DNA from: Paracoccaceae bacterium
GTDB lineage: Bacteria > Pseudomonadota > Alphaproteobacteria > Rhodobacterales > Rhodobacteraceae
NCBI GenBank assembly: GCA_009773375.1
Contig: WRPH01000017.1
Location: forward strand, 82,847-133,838
DNA length: 50,992 nucleotides
Reading direction: 5' to 3'
How positions within the stretch are numbered: the first letter of the stretch is position 1; every line of letters starts with the position of its first letter. Position numbers and translations under genes: made by a program. Below, in pieces: positions 11,082-19,353 of the stretch. The notes under the pieces are model-generated. The model ran no database searches and was not told the origin of the DNA. It saw only the letters and a program-made list of their open reading frames with translations.

Positions 11082-12037
11082 CCCACCTGCCTGCCCTGCG
11101 GCACACCCGGCAGCACGCAGAGCATCTCATACAGCAGATTTGCCCCGACCAAGGCGGTATTCCCCGACAGATCATAGGGCGGCGAAACCTCGACCAGGTC
11201 GCCGCCAACAAGGTTCAGCCCCGCACATCCTCGCACGATTTCAAGGGCTTGCCAGATGGTCAGCCCGCCCGGTTCCACCGTGCCGGTGCCGGGCGCAAAG
11301 GCCGGATCAAGGCTATCAATGTCATAGGAAAGATAAACCGGCGCATCGCCAATCTGCGCCCGAATATCGGCCATCAACGGCTTCAGCGATTTGTGCCAGC
11401 ATTCTTCGGCCTGCACCACGGTCCAGCCGTTCTTGCGTCCCCAATCGAAATCATCCGGGCTATATCCAGTGCCGCGCAGGCCAATCTGAAAAACCTTTTC
11501 GTTGATCAGACAGCCATCCTCCCAAGCCCGCCGGAACGGGCAGCCATGCGCCACTTTCTCGCCAAACATCGTGTCATTGATATCGGCATGGGCATCAACA
11601 TGGATCAACGCCACCGGCCCATGCTTGGCCTTGATCGCCCGCAAAATCGGCCAGGTCAGCGTATGATCGCCGCCCAAGGTCAACGGGATCGCGCCATGCG
11701 CCAGCACGCCGTTATAGTAGTCGGTGATGATATCAACGGATTTTTTCAGATCAAAGGTGTTGATCGGCACATCGCCAATATCCGCCACCTGCAAATGCTC
11801 AAACGGAGCCGCCCCCGTGGCCATGTTGAAAGGCCGCAGCATGCGACTTTCGTCGCGGATTTGCCGCGGCCCATGCCGGGTGCCAGAGCGGTTCGAGGTG
11901 CCGATATCCATCGGAATGCCGATAAAGGCCACATCCAGCCCCTCTGCAGTCGGTTGTGCAGGCAGCCGCATCATTGTGGCAGGCCCGCCAAACCGCGCCA
12001 TCTCGTTGCCGCCAAGTGGCTGATTATATGCTGACAT
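11078..12037 (-). CDS. speB: agmatinase-family ureohydrolase (agmatinase or guanidinobutyrase)
   Basis: 319 residues. Arginase/agmatinase fold with the binuclear manganese motifs: GGDHTLTWP, DAHADIND (after ALIHV) and SYDIDSLDPAFAPGTGT. It hydrolyses a guanidino compound to urea plus an amine. The N-terminal part (GTSNRSGTRHGPRQIRDESRML) and RPFNMATGAAPFEHLQVADIGD resemble enzymes annotated as agmatinase or as guanidinobutyrase/guanidinopropionase; substrate choice is open. Start at ATG 12037 is chosen because GGGG lies about 9 bases upstream; ATG 12046 sits too close to it. It is divergent from tmm across 239 bases, but a part in amine breakdown is only positional inference. Confidence 0.85.
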   Translation of the reverse strand: MSAYNQPLGGNEMARFGGPATMMRLPAQPTAEGLDVAFIGIPMDIGTSNRSGTRHGPRQIRDESRMLRPFNMATGAAPFEHLQVADIGDVPINTFDLKKSVDIITDYYNGVLAHGAIPLTLGGDHTLTWPILRAIKAKHGPVALIHVDAHADINDTMFGEKVAHGCPFRRAWEDGCLINEKVFQIGLRGTGYSPDDFDWGRKNGWTVVQAEECWHKSLKPLMADIRAQIGDAPVYLSYDIDSLDPAFAPGTGTVEPGGLTIWQALEIVRGCAGLNLVGGDLVEVSPPYDLSGNTALVGANLLYEMLCVLPGVPQGRQVG

Positions 12038-12193
12038 TCGTATCATCCCCGTCTGAACCCTGCCGCAGCTTAGCGCCAAGTCTTGCCGGGGGGGAAGATT
12101 TTTGTAGCAACCGGCGCCCACCGGTCACCTGCCACTTTTCCGTGCAGCGCCAAAGATTCCGCGCATTCACCTTTTTCCCATCAGGAAAATAAT

Positions 12194-12223
12194 TTGACAG
12201 TCCGGCGAGAGTCTCGCTAGCCT
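12194..12223 (+). promoter_or_regulatory. putative tmm promoter with an internal palindrome
   Basis: TTGACA at 12194-12199 is followed 18 bases later by TAGCCT (12218-12223). Between the boxes lies a perfect inverted repeat GCGAGA-G-TCTCGC (12205-12217), a good position for a repressor operator. The start codon of tmm is 54 bases downstream. Confidence 0.45.
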
Positions 12224-12276
12224 CATTTCAAATGTAAAATGCAGCCCAGAAGGGCGCGGACAACTCGGAGGAATTC

Positions 12277-13620
12277 ATGACGAAACGTGTTGCGGTCATT
12301 GGGGCGGGGCCGTCGGGGCTGGCGCAGCTGCGGGCCTTTCAATCGGCCAGGATGAAGGGGGCCGATATCCCCGAGATCGTCTGTTTTGAAAAGCAGGACA
12401 ACTGGGGCGGGCTTTGGAACTATACTTGGCGCACCGGTCTGGATGAATATGGCGAGCCGGTGCATTGCTCGATGTATCGCTACCTGTGGTCGAACGGGCC
12501 AAAGGAAGGTCTTGAATTTGCGGATTATTCCTTCGAAGAACATTTCGGCAAGCAGATTGCCTCCTACCCGCCGCGTGCGGTGCTGTTCGATTATATCGAA
12601 GGCCGGGTGAAGAAGGCCGGCGTGCGCGACTGGATCCGTTTCCGCCATCCGGTGCGGTTCGTGAAATACAACGAAGACAAGGGCAACTTCACCGTCATGG
12701 CGCATGACCTGAAGGCCGACCGGATGTATGAGGAAGAGTTCGACAACGTCATCGTGGCTTCCGGCCACTTCTCTACTCCGAACGTGCCGGAGTATCCGGG
12801 TTTCGACAAATTCGGTGGCCGGGTGCTGCACGCGCATGATTTCCGCGACGCGATGGAATTCAACGGCAAGGATATCCTGCTGCTGGGGTCCAGCTATTCC
12901 GCCGAGGATATCGGCTCGCAGTGCTGGAAATATGGCGCGAAGTCGATCACCGTCGCTTACCGGAACGCGCCGATGGGGTTCAACTGGCCGGACAACTGGC
13001 AGGAAGTGCCCGCGCTGGATCACGTCGATGAAACCACGGCTTACTTCAAGGACGGCACCTCGAAGAAGGTCGATGCGATCATTCTGTGCACTGGCTACAA
13101 GCATCACTTCCCGTTCCTGCCGGATGATCTGCGGTTGAAAACGGCGAACCGGCTGGCAACGGCGGACCTCTACAAGGGCGTCGCGTGGGTGCACAATCCG
13201 AAGCTGTTCTACGTCGGCATGCAGGATCAGTGGTTCACCTTCAACATGTTCGACGCGCAGGCCTGGTGGGTGCGCGATGCAGTCATGGGGCGGATTGCGA
13301 TTCCGGCGGACAAGGCGGTGCTGCAGGCTGATGTGGTCGCGCGGGTTGCCGGTGAGGATGCCGGGCAGGATGCCCACGACGCGATCCACTATCAGGGCGA
13401 GTATGTGAAGGAACTGATTGCCGAGACCGACTATCCCAGCTTTGACGTCGATGGGGCCTGCGAGGCGTTCTTTGAGTGGAAGGACCACAAGAAGGCCGGG
13501 ATCATGGACTTCCGCAACCATGCCTATCGGTCGGTGATCACCGGCACGATGGCCCCGATCCACCACACGCCGTGGAAAGACGCGCTGGAGGACAGCATGG
13601 AAGCCTACCTGCGCAACTGA
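12277..13620 (+). CDS. tmm: trimethylamine monooxygenase (bacterial flavin monooxygenase)
   Basis: 447 residues, normal for Tmm. It oxidises trimethylamine to trimethylamine N-oxide using FAD, NADPH and O2; family members can also oxidise dimethyl sulfide. The FAD site GAGPSG is at residues 9-14, the FMO fingerprint [11 protein letters not shown] at 179-189, and the NADPH site [10 protein letters not shown] at 204-213. The C-terminus ([22 protein letters not shown]) is characteristic of the Tmm branch. GGAGG lies 6 bases upstream of ATG 12277. It is transcribed alone, ends at a GNRA-loop terminator, and is convergent with the gmaS-mgs operon that handles the last methyl group. Downstream steps (tdm, dmm, mgd) are all in this window. 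Confidence 0.95.
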   Translation: MTKRVAVIGAGPSGLAQLRAFQSARMKGADIPEIVCFEKQDNWGGLWNYTWRTGLDEYGEPVHCSMYRYLWSNGPKEGLEFADYSFEEHFGKQIASYPPRAVLFDYIEGRVKKAGVRDWIRFRHPVRFVKYNEDKGNFTVMAHDLKADRMYEEEFDNVIVASGHFSTPNVPEYPGFDKFGGRVLHAHDFRDAMEFNGKDILLLGSSYSAEDIGSQCWKYGAKSITVAYRNAPMGFNWPDNWQEVPALDHVDETTAYFKDGTSKKVDAIILCTGYKHHFPFLPDDLRLKTANRLATADLYKGVAWVHNPKLFYVGMQDQWFTFNMFDAQAWWVRDAVMGRIAIPADKAVLQADVVARVAGEDAGQDAHDAIHYQGEYVKELIAETDYPSFDVDGACEAFFEWKDHKKAGIMDFRNHAYRSVITGTMAPIHHTPWKDALEDSMEAYLRN

Positions 13621-13637
13621 GGCAGGTCCGACAAGAG

Positions 13638-13669
13638 AAAAGGCCTCGGGAAACCGGGGCCTTTTTTGT
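13638..13669 (+). terminator. Rho-independent terminator of tmm
   Basis: AAAGGCCTCGG, a GAAA tetraloop and CCGGGGCCTTT, followed by a T tract (13638-13669). A textbook terminator 20 bases past the tmm stop. Confidence 0.9.
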
Positions 13670-13765
13670 TTGCCCACGTGTGGACAGGTTTTTTAACTTA
13701 TGAAAATCAATGGTTTAGTTTCGGCATTCAGGAAACCTTAACGACTTTGCAGACGGGCCGTGCGG

Positions 13766-13851
13766 TTTCATCTTGGCACAAATATCCCCGCCGGAGGCAC
13801 CCGACATCAACAGCGGGTGCCTCCGGCGGGGATATTTTGACCAAGATGAAA
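13766..13851. repeat. dispersed palindromic repeat, copy 2 (type A, near-perfect)
   Basis: Two arms of about 38 bases: TTTCATCTTGGCACAAATAT then CCCCGCCGGAGGCACCCG, and their inverse ending CCAAGATGAAA, around a 9-base loop. It lies between convergent tmm and gmaS and may end transcription from both sides. The sister copy is at 25015-25102. Confidence 0.85.
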
Positions 13852-13896
13852 TCTGAGACAAGACCGGCGCCGGAGATTATCCGACCCCGTGTTGGA

Positions 13897-15204
13897 TCAG
13901 ATATCCAGCGTGTTTTCGTGTTCCCAGCGCGAGAAATGGCCGACGAAGCTGTCCCATTCCTTGTGCTTCAGCTTCAGATAGGCGGCCGAGAATTCCTCGC
14001 CCATCATCGCCTTCAGCGTGCTGTCCTTGTCATAGTCGCGCAAGGCGTCCAGCAGGTTCAGCGGTAGTTTCGGCGCGCCGGTGACGGTGTTGCCTTGGGT
14101 ATACATGTCGATGTCATAGCGCGGGCCGGGGTCGGCCTTGGTGCGCACGCCGTCAAGGCCGGCGGCCAGAATGATCGCCTGCATCAGGTAGGGGTTGGCC
14201 GCGCCATCGGGCAGGCGCAGCTCGAACCGGCCGGGGCCGGGAACGCGCACCATATGGGTGCGGTTGTTGCCGGTCCAGGTCACGGTGTTGGGTGCCCAGG
14301 TTGCGCCCGACGAGGTGCGCGGCGCGTTGATGCGCTTGTAGCTGTTGACGGTCGGGTTGCAGATTGCGGCCAGTGCCGAGGCGTGTTTCATGATGCCGCC
14401 GAGGAAGTTGCGGCCACGATCCGACAGGCCAAGTTCCTTGGTGTCATCAGAAAACGCGTTCTTTTTGCCTTCCAGATCCCAGACCGAGATATGCGCGTGG
14501 CAGCCCGAACCGGTCAGGCCCTTGAACGGCTTCGGCATGAAGGTGCAGCGCAGCCCGTGCTTTTCGGCCACCGATTTCATCATGAATTTGAAGAAGCTGT
14601 GCTTGTCGGCGGTTTGCAGGACGTCGTCGTATTTCCAGTTCATTTCATACTGGCCGGTCGCGTCTTCGTGGTCGTTCTGGTAGGCTTCCCAGCCGAGTTC
14701 CAGCATGTAATCGCAGACTTCCGAGATCACGTCATACTGGCGCATCATCGCTTGCTGGTCGTAGCAGGGCTTTTCGGCGTTATCGTAGGGATCTGCGATT
14801 TTGTCGCCTTCGGGGGTCAGCAGGAAAAATTCCGGCTCTACCCCGGTCTTGACGCGCAGGCCTTCGCTCGCGGCCTCGTCCACCAGCTTGCGCAGCACGT
14901 TGCGCGGGGCTTGGGCGACGGGTTTGCCCTCCATCACGCAGTTGGAGGCGAGCCATGCGACTTCTTTTTTCCACGGCAGTTGAATGACGGATGAGGCATC
15001 CGGCACCGCCATCATGTCGGGGTGGGCGGCGGTGAGGTCTAGCCAGGTGGCAAAGCCGGCAAAGCCTGCACCATCAACAGCCATATCGTTGATCGCCTGC
15101 GCCGGAACCAGTTTGGCACGCTGTGAACCGAACAGGTCAGTATAGGAAATCATGAAGTATTTGACGCCCTTTTCCTTGGCGTAAGCGGCTAAGTCTTTGA
15201 CCAT
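13897..15204 (-). CDS. gmaS: gamma-glutamylmethylamide synthetase (glutamine synthetase family)
   Basis: 435 residues. It joins methylamine to glutamate with ATP to form gamma-glutamylmethylamide, the first step of the indirect methylamine pathway. The C-terminal glutamine-synthetase catalytic domain shows GVEPEFFLL, NDHEDATGQYEMNW, FKGLTGSGCHAHISVW (glutamate/ATP site) and RRINAPRTS-like KRINAPRTSSGATW with EXRL-type FELRLPDGA. The N-terminal part lacks the tyrosine-adenylylation context of GlnA. GmaS cannot be told from other type III GS-like enzymes by motif alone, but it sits directly behind mgsABC, which settles the call. ATG 15204 has GGAGTG upstream. An intrinsic terminator separates it from mgsC, so its level may be set independently. 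Confidence 0.93.
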   Translation of the reverse strand: MVKDLAAYAKEKGVKYFMISYTDLFGSQRAKLVPAQAINDMAVDGAGFAGFATWLDLTAAHPDMMAVPDASSVIQLPWKKEVAWLASNCVMEGKPVAQAPRNVLRKLVDEAASEGLRVKTGVEPEFFLLTPEGDKIADPYDNAEKPCYDQQAMMRQYDVISEVCDYMLELGWEAYQNDHEDATGQYEMNWKYDDVLQTADKHSFFKFMMKSVAEKHGLRCTFMPKPFKGLTGSGCHAHISVWDLEGKKNAFSDDTKELGLSDRGRNFLGGIMKHASALAAICNPTVNSYKRINAPRTSSGATWAPNTVTWTGNNRTHMVRVPGPGRFELRLPDGAANPYLMQAIILAAGLDGVRTKADPGPRYDIDMYTQGNTVTGAPKLPLNLLDALRDYDKDSTLKAMMGEEFSAAYLKLKHKEWDSFVGHFSRWEHENTLDI

Positions 15205-15271
15205 TTGGTCACTCCTGTTGGTATTTACCGGTCGGGCGATTGGTCGCCCTGACTTTTTATGGGTCGCATGG

Positions 15272-15298
15272 AAAAACGGGCCGCTCTGCGGGCGGCCC
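15272..15298 (-). terminator. intrinsic terminator between mgsC and gmaS
   Basis: On the minus strand GGGCCGC (15292-15298) pairs with GCGGCCC (15278-15284), followed by GTTTTT. A second hairpin GGGCGA-CCAA-TCGCCC (15234-15249) follows before gmaS. Both lie inside an otherwise co-directional gene set, so this is likely a partial terminator that lowers or decouples gmaS. Confidence 0.7.
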
Positions 15299-15304
15299 GG
15301 GATA

Positions 15305-16630
15305 TCAGAAACCGTTTTTGCCGGGAATCCAGCTGGTGCCCGCCAGCGGCACGCCTGCCATGGCAGCGCCTTCGATGGTCAGCGCGCAAAGGTCTTCCGG
15401 CTCAAGGTTGTGCAGGTGGTTCTTGCCACAGGCGCGCGCGATGGTCTGTGCTTCCAGCGTCATCACCTTGAGGTAGTTCTTCAGGCGACGACCACCGAGG
15501 ATCGGGTCGAAGCGGTTGAACAGTTCAGGGTCTTGCGTGGTGATGCCCGCCGGGTCGCGGCCTTCGTGCCAATCATCGTAAGCGCCTGCGGTGGTGCCGA
15601 GTTTCTGGTATTCAGCCTCCAGCGCCGGATCGTTATCGCCCAAGGCGACCAGAGCGGCGGTGCCGATGGCAACCGCGTCTGCGCCCAGAGCCATGGCTTT
15701 GGCCACATCGGCGCCAGTGCGGATGCCGCCCGAGACGATCAGTTGCACCTTGCGGTGCATGCCAAGGTCTTGCAGGGCTTTCACCGCCAGCGGAATGCAG
15801 GCGAGGATCGGCATGCCGACGTTTTCGATGAAGACATCTTGCGTGGCAGCCGTGCCGCCCTGCATGCCGTCGAGCACCACCACGTCAGCGCCGGCTTTGA
15901 CGGCCAGAGCGGTATCATAGTAGGGCCGCGCGCCGCCGATCTTGACATAGATCGGCTTTTCCCAATCAGTGATCTCGCGGATTTCCATGATCTTGATTTC
16001 AAGGTCATCCGGGCCGGTCCAGTCGGGGTGACGGCAGGCCGAGCGCTGGTCGATGCCTTTGGGCAAGTTGCGCATCATCGCGACGCGGTCACTGATCTTC
16101 TGGCCGAGCAGCATGCCGCCGCCGCCGGGTTTGGCCCCCTGACCCACCACGACCTCGATCGCATCGGCGCGGCGCAAATCGTCGGGGTTCATGCCGTAGC
16201 GGCTGGGCAGGTATTGATAGACCAGCGTGTTGGAGTGGCCGCGCTCTTCTTCGGTCATGCCGCCGTCGCCGGTGGTGGTCGAGGTGCCAGCGGCGGATGC
16301 GCCACGGCCAAGCGCTTCTTTGGCGGGACCAGACAGCGCGCCGAACGACATGCCGGCGATGGTGACCGGAATTTCAAGGTGAATCGGCTTTTTGGCAAAG
16401 CGGGTGCCGAGCCAGACATCCGTGGCGCATTTCTCGCGGTAGCCTTCCAGCGGGTAGCGGCTGATCGACGCGCCAAGGAACAGCAGATCATCGAAATGCG
16501 GCAGGCGGCGTTTGGAGCCGCCACCGCGGATGTCATAGATCCCGGTTGCGGCGGCGCGGCGGATTTCGGCGTTGACGTCGTTGGAGAAGGTCCAGCTTTG
16601 TTTCGGCGGGGTGTGGGGAAAATCGCTCAT
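15305..16630 (-). CDS. mgsC: N-methylglutamate synthase subunit C (FMN glutamate-synthase domain)
   Basis: 441 residues. Corresponds to the central FMN-binding and Fe-S domain of the large glutamate synthase subunit: GMSFGALSGPAKEALGRGAS, the FMN barrel, GADVVVLDGMQGGTAATQ and SGGIRTGADVAKAMALGADAV are visible, with a cysteine cluster near ACGKNHLHN. Together with MgsA and MgsB it makes N-methylglutamate from gamma-glutamylmethylamide (or methylamine plus glutamate). Start at ATG 16630 (MSDFPHTPPK) is chosen because the longer frame overlaps mgsB; the gap to mgsB is 7 bases. Order on the minus strand is mgsA-mgsB-mgsC-gmaS, one transcription unit with an internal terminator. Confidence 0.93.
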   Translation of the reverse strand: MSDFPHTPPKQSWTFSNDVNAEIRRAAATGIYDIRGGGSKRRLPHFDDLLFLGASISRYPLEGYREKCATDVWLGTRFAKKPIHLEIPVTIAGMSFGALSGPAKEALGRGASAAGTSTTTGDGGMTEEERGHSNTLVYQYLPSRYGMNPDDLRRADAIEVVVGQGAKPGGGGMLLGQKISDRVAMMRNLPKGIDQRSACRHPDWTGPDDLEIKIMEIREITDWEKPIYVKIGGARPYYDTALAVKAGADVVVLDGMQGGTAATQDVFIENVGMPILACIPLAVKALQDLGMHRKVQLIVSGGIRTGADVAKAMALGADAVAIGTAALVALGDNDPALEAEYQKLGTTAGAYDDWHEGRDPAGITTQDPELFNRFDPILGGRRLKNYLKVMTLEAQTIARACGKNHLHNLEPEDLCALTIEGAAMAGVPLAGTSWIPGKNGF

Positions 16631-16637
16631 GTGGACC

Positions 16638-17330
16638 TCAGTAGGACGACGCGTTGTCGATATTGAAGGTGTATAGCTTGCGGGCGGAACCGTAGCGCTT
16701 GAAGTCGGACGGTTTGGCCAGATGCTCGGCCTCGCCACGCTTCAGAAGGTCGGCTATGATCGCAAGGTGTTCCGGGCGCATCTCTTTTTCGATGCAGTCG
16801 GTGCCGAGCGATTTGACCGTGCCGCGCACGAACAGATGCGCTTCATAGAGCGAGTCGCCCAGTGAATCACCGGCGTCGCCCAGCACAAGGATGTTGCCCG
16901 ATTGCGCCATGAAGCACGACATGTGGCCGATGTTGCCATGCACGACGATGTCGATGCCCTTCATCGAGATGCCGCAGCGCGAGGCGGCGTTGCCTTTGAT
17001 CACCAGCAAGCCGCCACGCCCGGTTGCCCCGGCGTATTGGCTGGCATCGCCGTCGATGATCACGGTGCCGGACATCATGTTTTCCGCCACACCGGGGCCA
17101 GCGGAGCCTTTGACCCGGATCGTCGCCTGCTTGTTCATGCCCGCGCAGTAATAGCCGGTCGAGCCGCGCACGGTGATATCCACCGGCGCATCGACGCCGA
17201 CGGCAATCGCGTGGCTGCCCTTGGGGTTCACGACTTCCCATGCGGTTTCGTTGGTCTGCTGGCCTTTGAGGTTGTGAAGGGCCTGATTGAGCGCGCGCAA
17301 TCCCTGCGCTTCAAGGTCGAAAGTCTGCAT
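16638..17330 (-). CDS. mgsB: N-methylglutamate synthase subunit B (GXGXG domain)
   Basis: 230 residues. Corresponds to the C-terminal right-handed beta-helix (GXGXG repeats) domain of glutamate synthase alpha subunit. Repeats such as GSTGYYCAGMN, GSAGPGVAENM, GDASQYAGATGRGG and GNAASRCGISMKG are visible from about residue 55 to 165. In glutamate synthase this domain is structural, bracing the amidotransferase and FMN domains. It is separated from mgsA by 2 bases and from mgsC by 7, so the three are translated from one message. The split of glutamate synthase into three genes is the hallmark of Mgs and of some archaeal-type enzymes; context with gmaS favours Mgs. Confidence 0.93.
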   Translation of the reverse strand: MQTFDLEAQGLRALNQALHNLKGQQTNETAWEVVNPKGSHAIAVGVDAPVDITVRGSTGYYCAGMNKQATIRVKGSAGPGVAENMMSGTVIIDGDASQYAGATGRGGLLVIKGNAASRCGISMKGIDIVVHGNIGHMSCFMAQSGNILVLGDAGDSLGDSLYEAHLFVRGTVKSLGTDCIEKEMRPEHLAIIADLLKRGEAEHLAKPSDFKRYGSARKLYTFNIDNASSY

Positions 17331-17332
17331 GT

Positions 17333-18229
17333 TCAGCGTTCCCAGAAGTAAACAGTGGCCGGTTCCGGTTCCCAGACGCGGGCGGTCTCGATGCCCGGCA
17401 GGTTGACCATGGCGCGGTATTCAGAGCCGAAGGCGACGTATTGGTCGGTTTCGGCCATCACGGCGGGCTTGCATGCGATCGGGTCGCGCACCACGCCGAA
17501 GCCGTTCCTGGTGCCGACGACGAAGGTGAAGAAACCATCCAGATCGGTCAGCGTGGCTTCCATCGCCTCGCCCAGCGCCGAGCCTTCTTTCAGCTTGTGG
17601 CTGACGAAAGCGGCGGCGACTTCGGTGTCGTTTTCGGTTTCAAACGTCATGCCGGCCTGCTTCAATTCGCGCCGCACCGAGTTGTGGTTCGACAGCGAGC
17701 CGTTGTGGACAAGGCACTGGTCCGAGCCGGTCGAGAACGGGTGCGCGCCCATGGTGGTGACGGCGGATTCGGTGGCCATGCGGGTGTGGCCGATGCCGTG
17801 GGTGCCGTGCATCTTGGCGACTTCAAAGCGGGCGGCCACGTCTTTCGGCAGGCCGACTTCCTTGTAAATTTCAATGCCTTCGCCAACGCTCATCACCTTG
17901 ATGGCAGGGCGCAACTGCGCCAGCGCGGACCGTGCTGCCTCGATCTGGTCGGCGGGCACTTCCAACACGGCATGGGTGGATTTCACCAGCATCAGCACCG
18001 GCTTGCCGATGGCGTCTTTCAGGTCAGCATCCAGATTCTTGAAATCCACCTCCGGGGTGGCAGACTGGATGGTCAGCTTGCCATGGCCGACCTTGCCTTC
18101 GGAATAAATCGCAATCCCGGCGCTATCGGGGCCACGGTCGGTCATGGTGATCAGCATGTCGGTCAGCATGGCACCGAGTTTCGGCTCTAATTTTGGGTCT
18201 TTCAGGAAAAGCCCGACGATTCCGCACAT
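17333..18229 (-). CDS. mgsA: N-methylglutamate synthase subunit A (class II amidotransferase)
   Basis: 298 residues. An N-terminal-nucleophile (class II) glutamine amidotransferase domain: the start Met is followed by CGIVGLF, making Cys2 the nucleophile after Met removal. Further motifs are TDRGPDSAG, HTRMATESAVT and NGSLSNHNSVRREL. Start at ATG 18229 is fixed by the need for Cys2; the frame extends upstream but no conserved sequence precedes it. It probably hydrolyses gamma-glutamylmethylamide and channels methylamine to MgsBC. First gene of the mgsABC-gmaS operon; a candidate promoter lies 33-60 bases upstream. Confidence 0.94.
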   Translation of the reverse strand: MCGIVGLFLKDPKLEPKLGAMLTDMLITMTDRGPDSAGIAIYSEGKVGHGKLTIQSATPEVDFKNLDADLKDAIGKPVLMLVKSTHAVLEVPADQIEAARSALAQLRPAIKVMSVGEGIEIYKEVGLPKDVAARFEVAKMHGTHGIGHTRMATESAVTTMGAHPFSTGSDQCLVHNGSLSNHNSVRRELKQAGMTFETENDTEVAAAFVSHKLKEGSALGEAMEATLTDLDGFFTFVVGTRNGFGVVRDPIACKPAVMAETDQYVAFGSEYRAMVNLPGIETARVWEPEPATVYFWER

Positions 18230-18261
18230 GGCGACGACTCCTCGTATGTTATCTTGACAGC

Positions 18262-18289
18262 AGGCTAACACGGCAAATTGCCACGTCAA
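18262..18289 (-). promoter_or_regulatory. putative mgsA promoter with an internal palindrome
   Basis: On the minus strand TTGACG (18284-18289) is followed after 16 bases by TAGCCT (18262-18267). Between the boxes lies the inverted repeat GGCAA-T-TTGCC (18272-18282). The -10 box and the layout match the tmm promoter candidate. Further upstream (about 18292-18310) is a second inverted repeat, GTGAA-N9-TTCAC. The rest of the 18230-18490 gap also holds the promoter of the divergent small-protein operon, which I cannot place. Confidence 0.45.
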
Positions 18290-18490
18290 CTGTGAAGAAA
18301 CTTTTTTCACCGCAGGGCAATGCGAGGTGTCAAATCCGACAGATCAATCAAATCCTTTGACAGAATGCCGCAGGCGATGTTTCCTAAGGGAAAAGAAAGT
18401 TCACACAGAGGGAAACTCTGGTGACAGCCAAAGCGCCCATGGCCCCGGCGCGATTGGAGAAAGGGACGGGCCACATGGGAGGAGGGAACC

Positions 18491-18781
18491 TTGTCTGATC
18501 TGCAAACACGGATTGAGGCAATGCACCGCAGCGATATCCGTATCGCGTGGGGCTTTGTCATAGGGCTATGGCTGGCGGTGATCTTTGTCGCCCTGCACAC
18601 TTGGGATCTTGCCCCGTCGGCCGGAGCGCGCGTGCTGCTGCTGATTGGCGGCGCGATGATTCTGATCTTCAACACCGCTGCGATCATGGCGATGCTGCGC
18701 CATTACCGCGAAGACCGCGACTTCATGTATGGGCTGGATATCAAGTTTCTCGATGCCGCCCGCGCCGCGAAGGGGAAATAG
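18491..18781 (+). CDS. unrecognised small membrane protein 1 of permease cassette
   Basis: 96 residues, start TTG 18491 with an excellent GGGAGGAGGG just upstream. I do not recognise the family. Two membrane segments are predicted by eye, about residues 20-40 (GFVIGLWLAVIFVALHTW) and 46-68 (ARVLLLIGGAMILIFNTAAI), with a basic/acidic cytoplasmic tail (RHYREDRDFMYGLDIKFLDA). The stop is directly followed by the start of the next small protein (TAG then ATG), so the two are coupled. First gene of a four-gene run (three small membrane proteins and an APC permease), divergent from mgsABC-gmaS. Likely an accessory or regulatory subunit of the permease; that is inference from context. Confidence 0.75.
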   Translation: MSDLQTRIEAMHRSDIRIAWGFVIGLWLAVIFVALHTWDLAPSAGARVLLLIGGAMILIFNTAAIMAMLRHYREDRDFMYGLDIKFLDAARAAKGK

Positions 18782-19162
18782 ATGGCACGCTATACCCCCC
18801 CGAAACAAAGCAAGCTTGGCCAGTTGATCGACGTGATCGTGTTGCTGGTGCTGGCGATCGGCGCGCTTTACCTGCCGCTGTGGATGGGTCTTGCTGGCAG
18901 CACGAAAACCCCGGTGCCGCAGGACGCACCGACCTGGGAAAGCCTGGGCCAGAACCCCACCATGGTGGAAAAGTGGAACCAGCTGGGCTTTACCGACCCT
19001 GCCGCTGCATCCGACATGATTACTGCCCGGTTCGACTACAGCTTCAGCTGGATCAGCCTTGCCGTGATGGTCGTGGTGATCGTCGGTTATTTCGTGATGA
19101 TGGTGCGTTTTTCCGAAACCGAATACCGCGAAGTCATCGCGGAAAAATTCGACGGCAATTGA
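18782..19162 (+). CDS. unrecognised small membrane protein 2 of permease cassette
   Basis: 126 residues, no family recognised. Membrane segments at about residues 14-37 (LIDVIVLLVLAIGALYLPLW) and 88-110 (ISLAVMVVVIVGYFVMMVRF). The roughly 50-residue loop between them is probably periplasmic and carries a hydrophilic TWESLGQNPTMVEKWNQLGF segment that could be a binding or contact surface; the C-terminus (SETEYREVIAEKFDGN) is charged and cytoplasmic. ATG 18782 abuts the stop of the first small protein; the next start is only 7 bases after its stop. Tight packing suggests a fixed stoichiometry with its neighbours. Function unknown. Confidence 0.75.
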   Translation: MARYTPPKQSKLGQLIDVIVLLVLAIGALYLPLWMGLAGSTKTPVPQDAPTWESLGQNPTMVEKWNQLGFTDPAAASDMITARFDYSFSWISLAVMVVVIVGYFVMMVRFSETEYREVIAEKFDGN

Positions 19163-19169
19163 GGGCGCG

Positions 19170-19340
19170 ATGGCACTGTGGACATTTCTGGAATACGCGG
19201 CCTGGGGGCTTTCGGCCCTGTTTGGCGCGGCGATCGTGGCCGACTGGATCAAGATCGACACCACCTATTCGGAAGACGTGCTGACCAGTTCGCGTGAAGG
19301 CGAACTCGAAGCGCTGACCGAACAACAGCACAAAGCATAG
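19170..19340 (+). CDS. unrecognised 56-residue membrane protein 3 of permease cassette
   Basis: 56 residues, starting MALWTFLEYAAWGLSALFGA and ending LEALTEQQHKA. One membrane segment (about residues 6-26) and an acidic cytoplasmic tail. It fills the space between small protein 2 (7-base gap, GAGGGCG as ribosome site) and the permease (13-base gap with AGGGAGG), which argues that it is a real gene although very short. No family recognised. Small single-span subunits next to a transporter often stabilise or regulate it; here that is inference only. Confidence 0.7.
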   Translation: MALWTFLEYAAWGLSALFGAAIVADWIKIDTTYSEDVLTSSREGELEALTEQQHKA

Positions 19341-19353
19341 GGAGGGCGACACG

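Noticed and set aside
13897..15204. Ordinary glutamine synthetase
   Set aside because: It is directly behind mgsABC and divergent in pattern from GlnA; gamma-glutamylmethylamide synthetase fits better.
15305..18229. Split ordinary glutamate synthase
   Set aside because: Three-gene arrangement next to gmaS with no GltD-like NADPH subunit argues for N-methylglutamate synthase.
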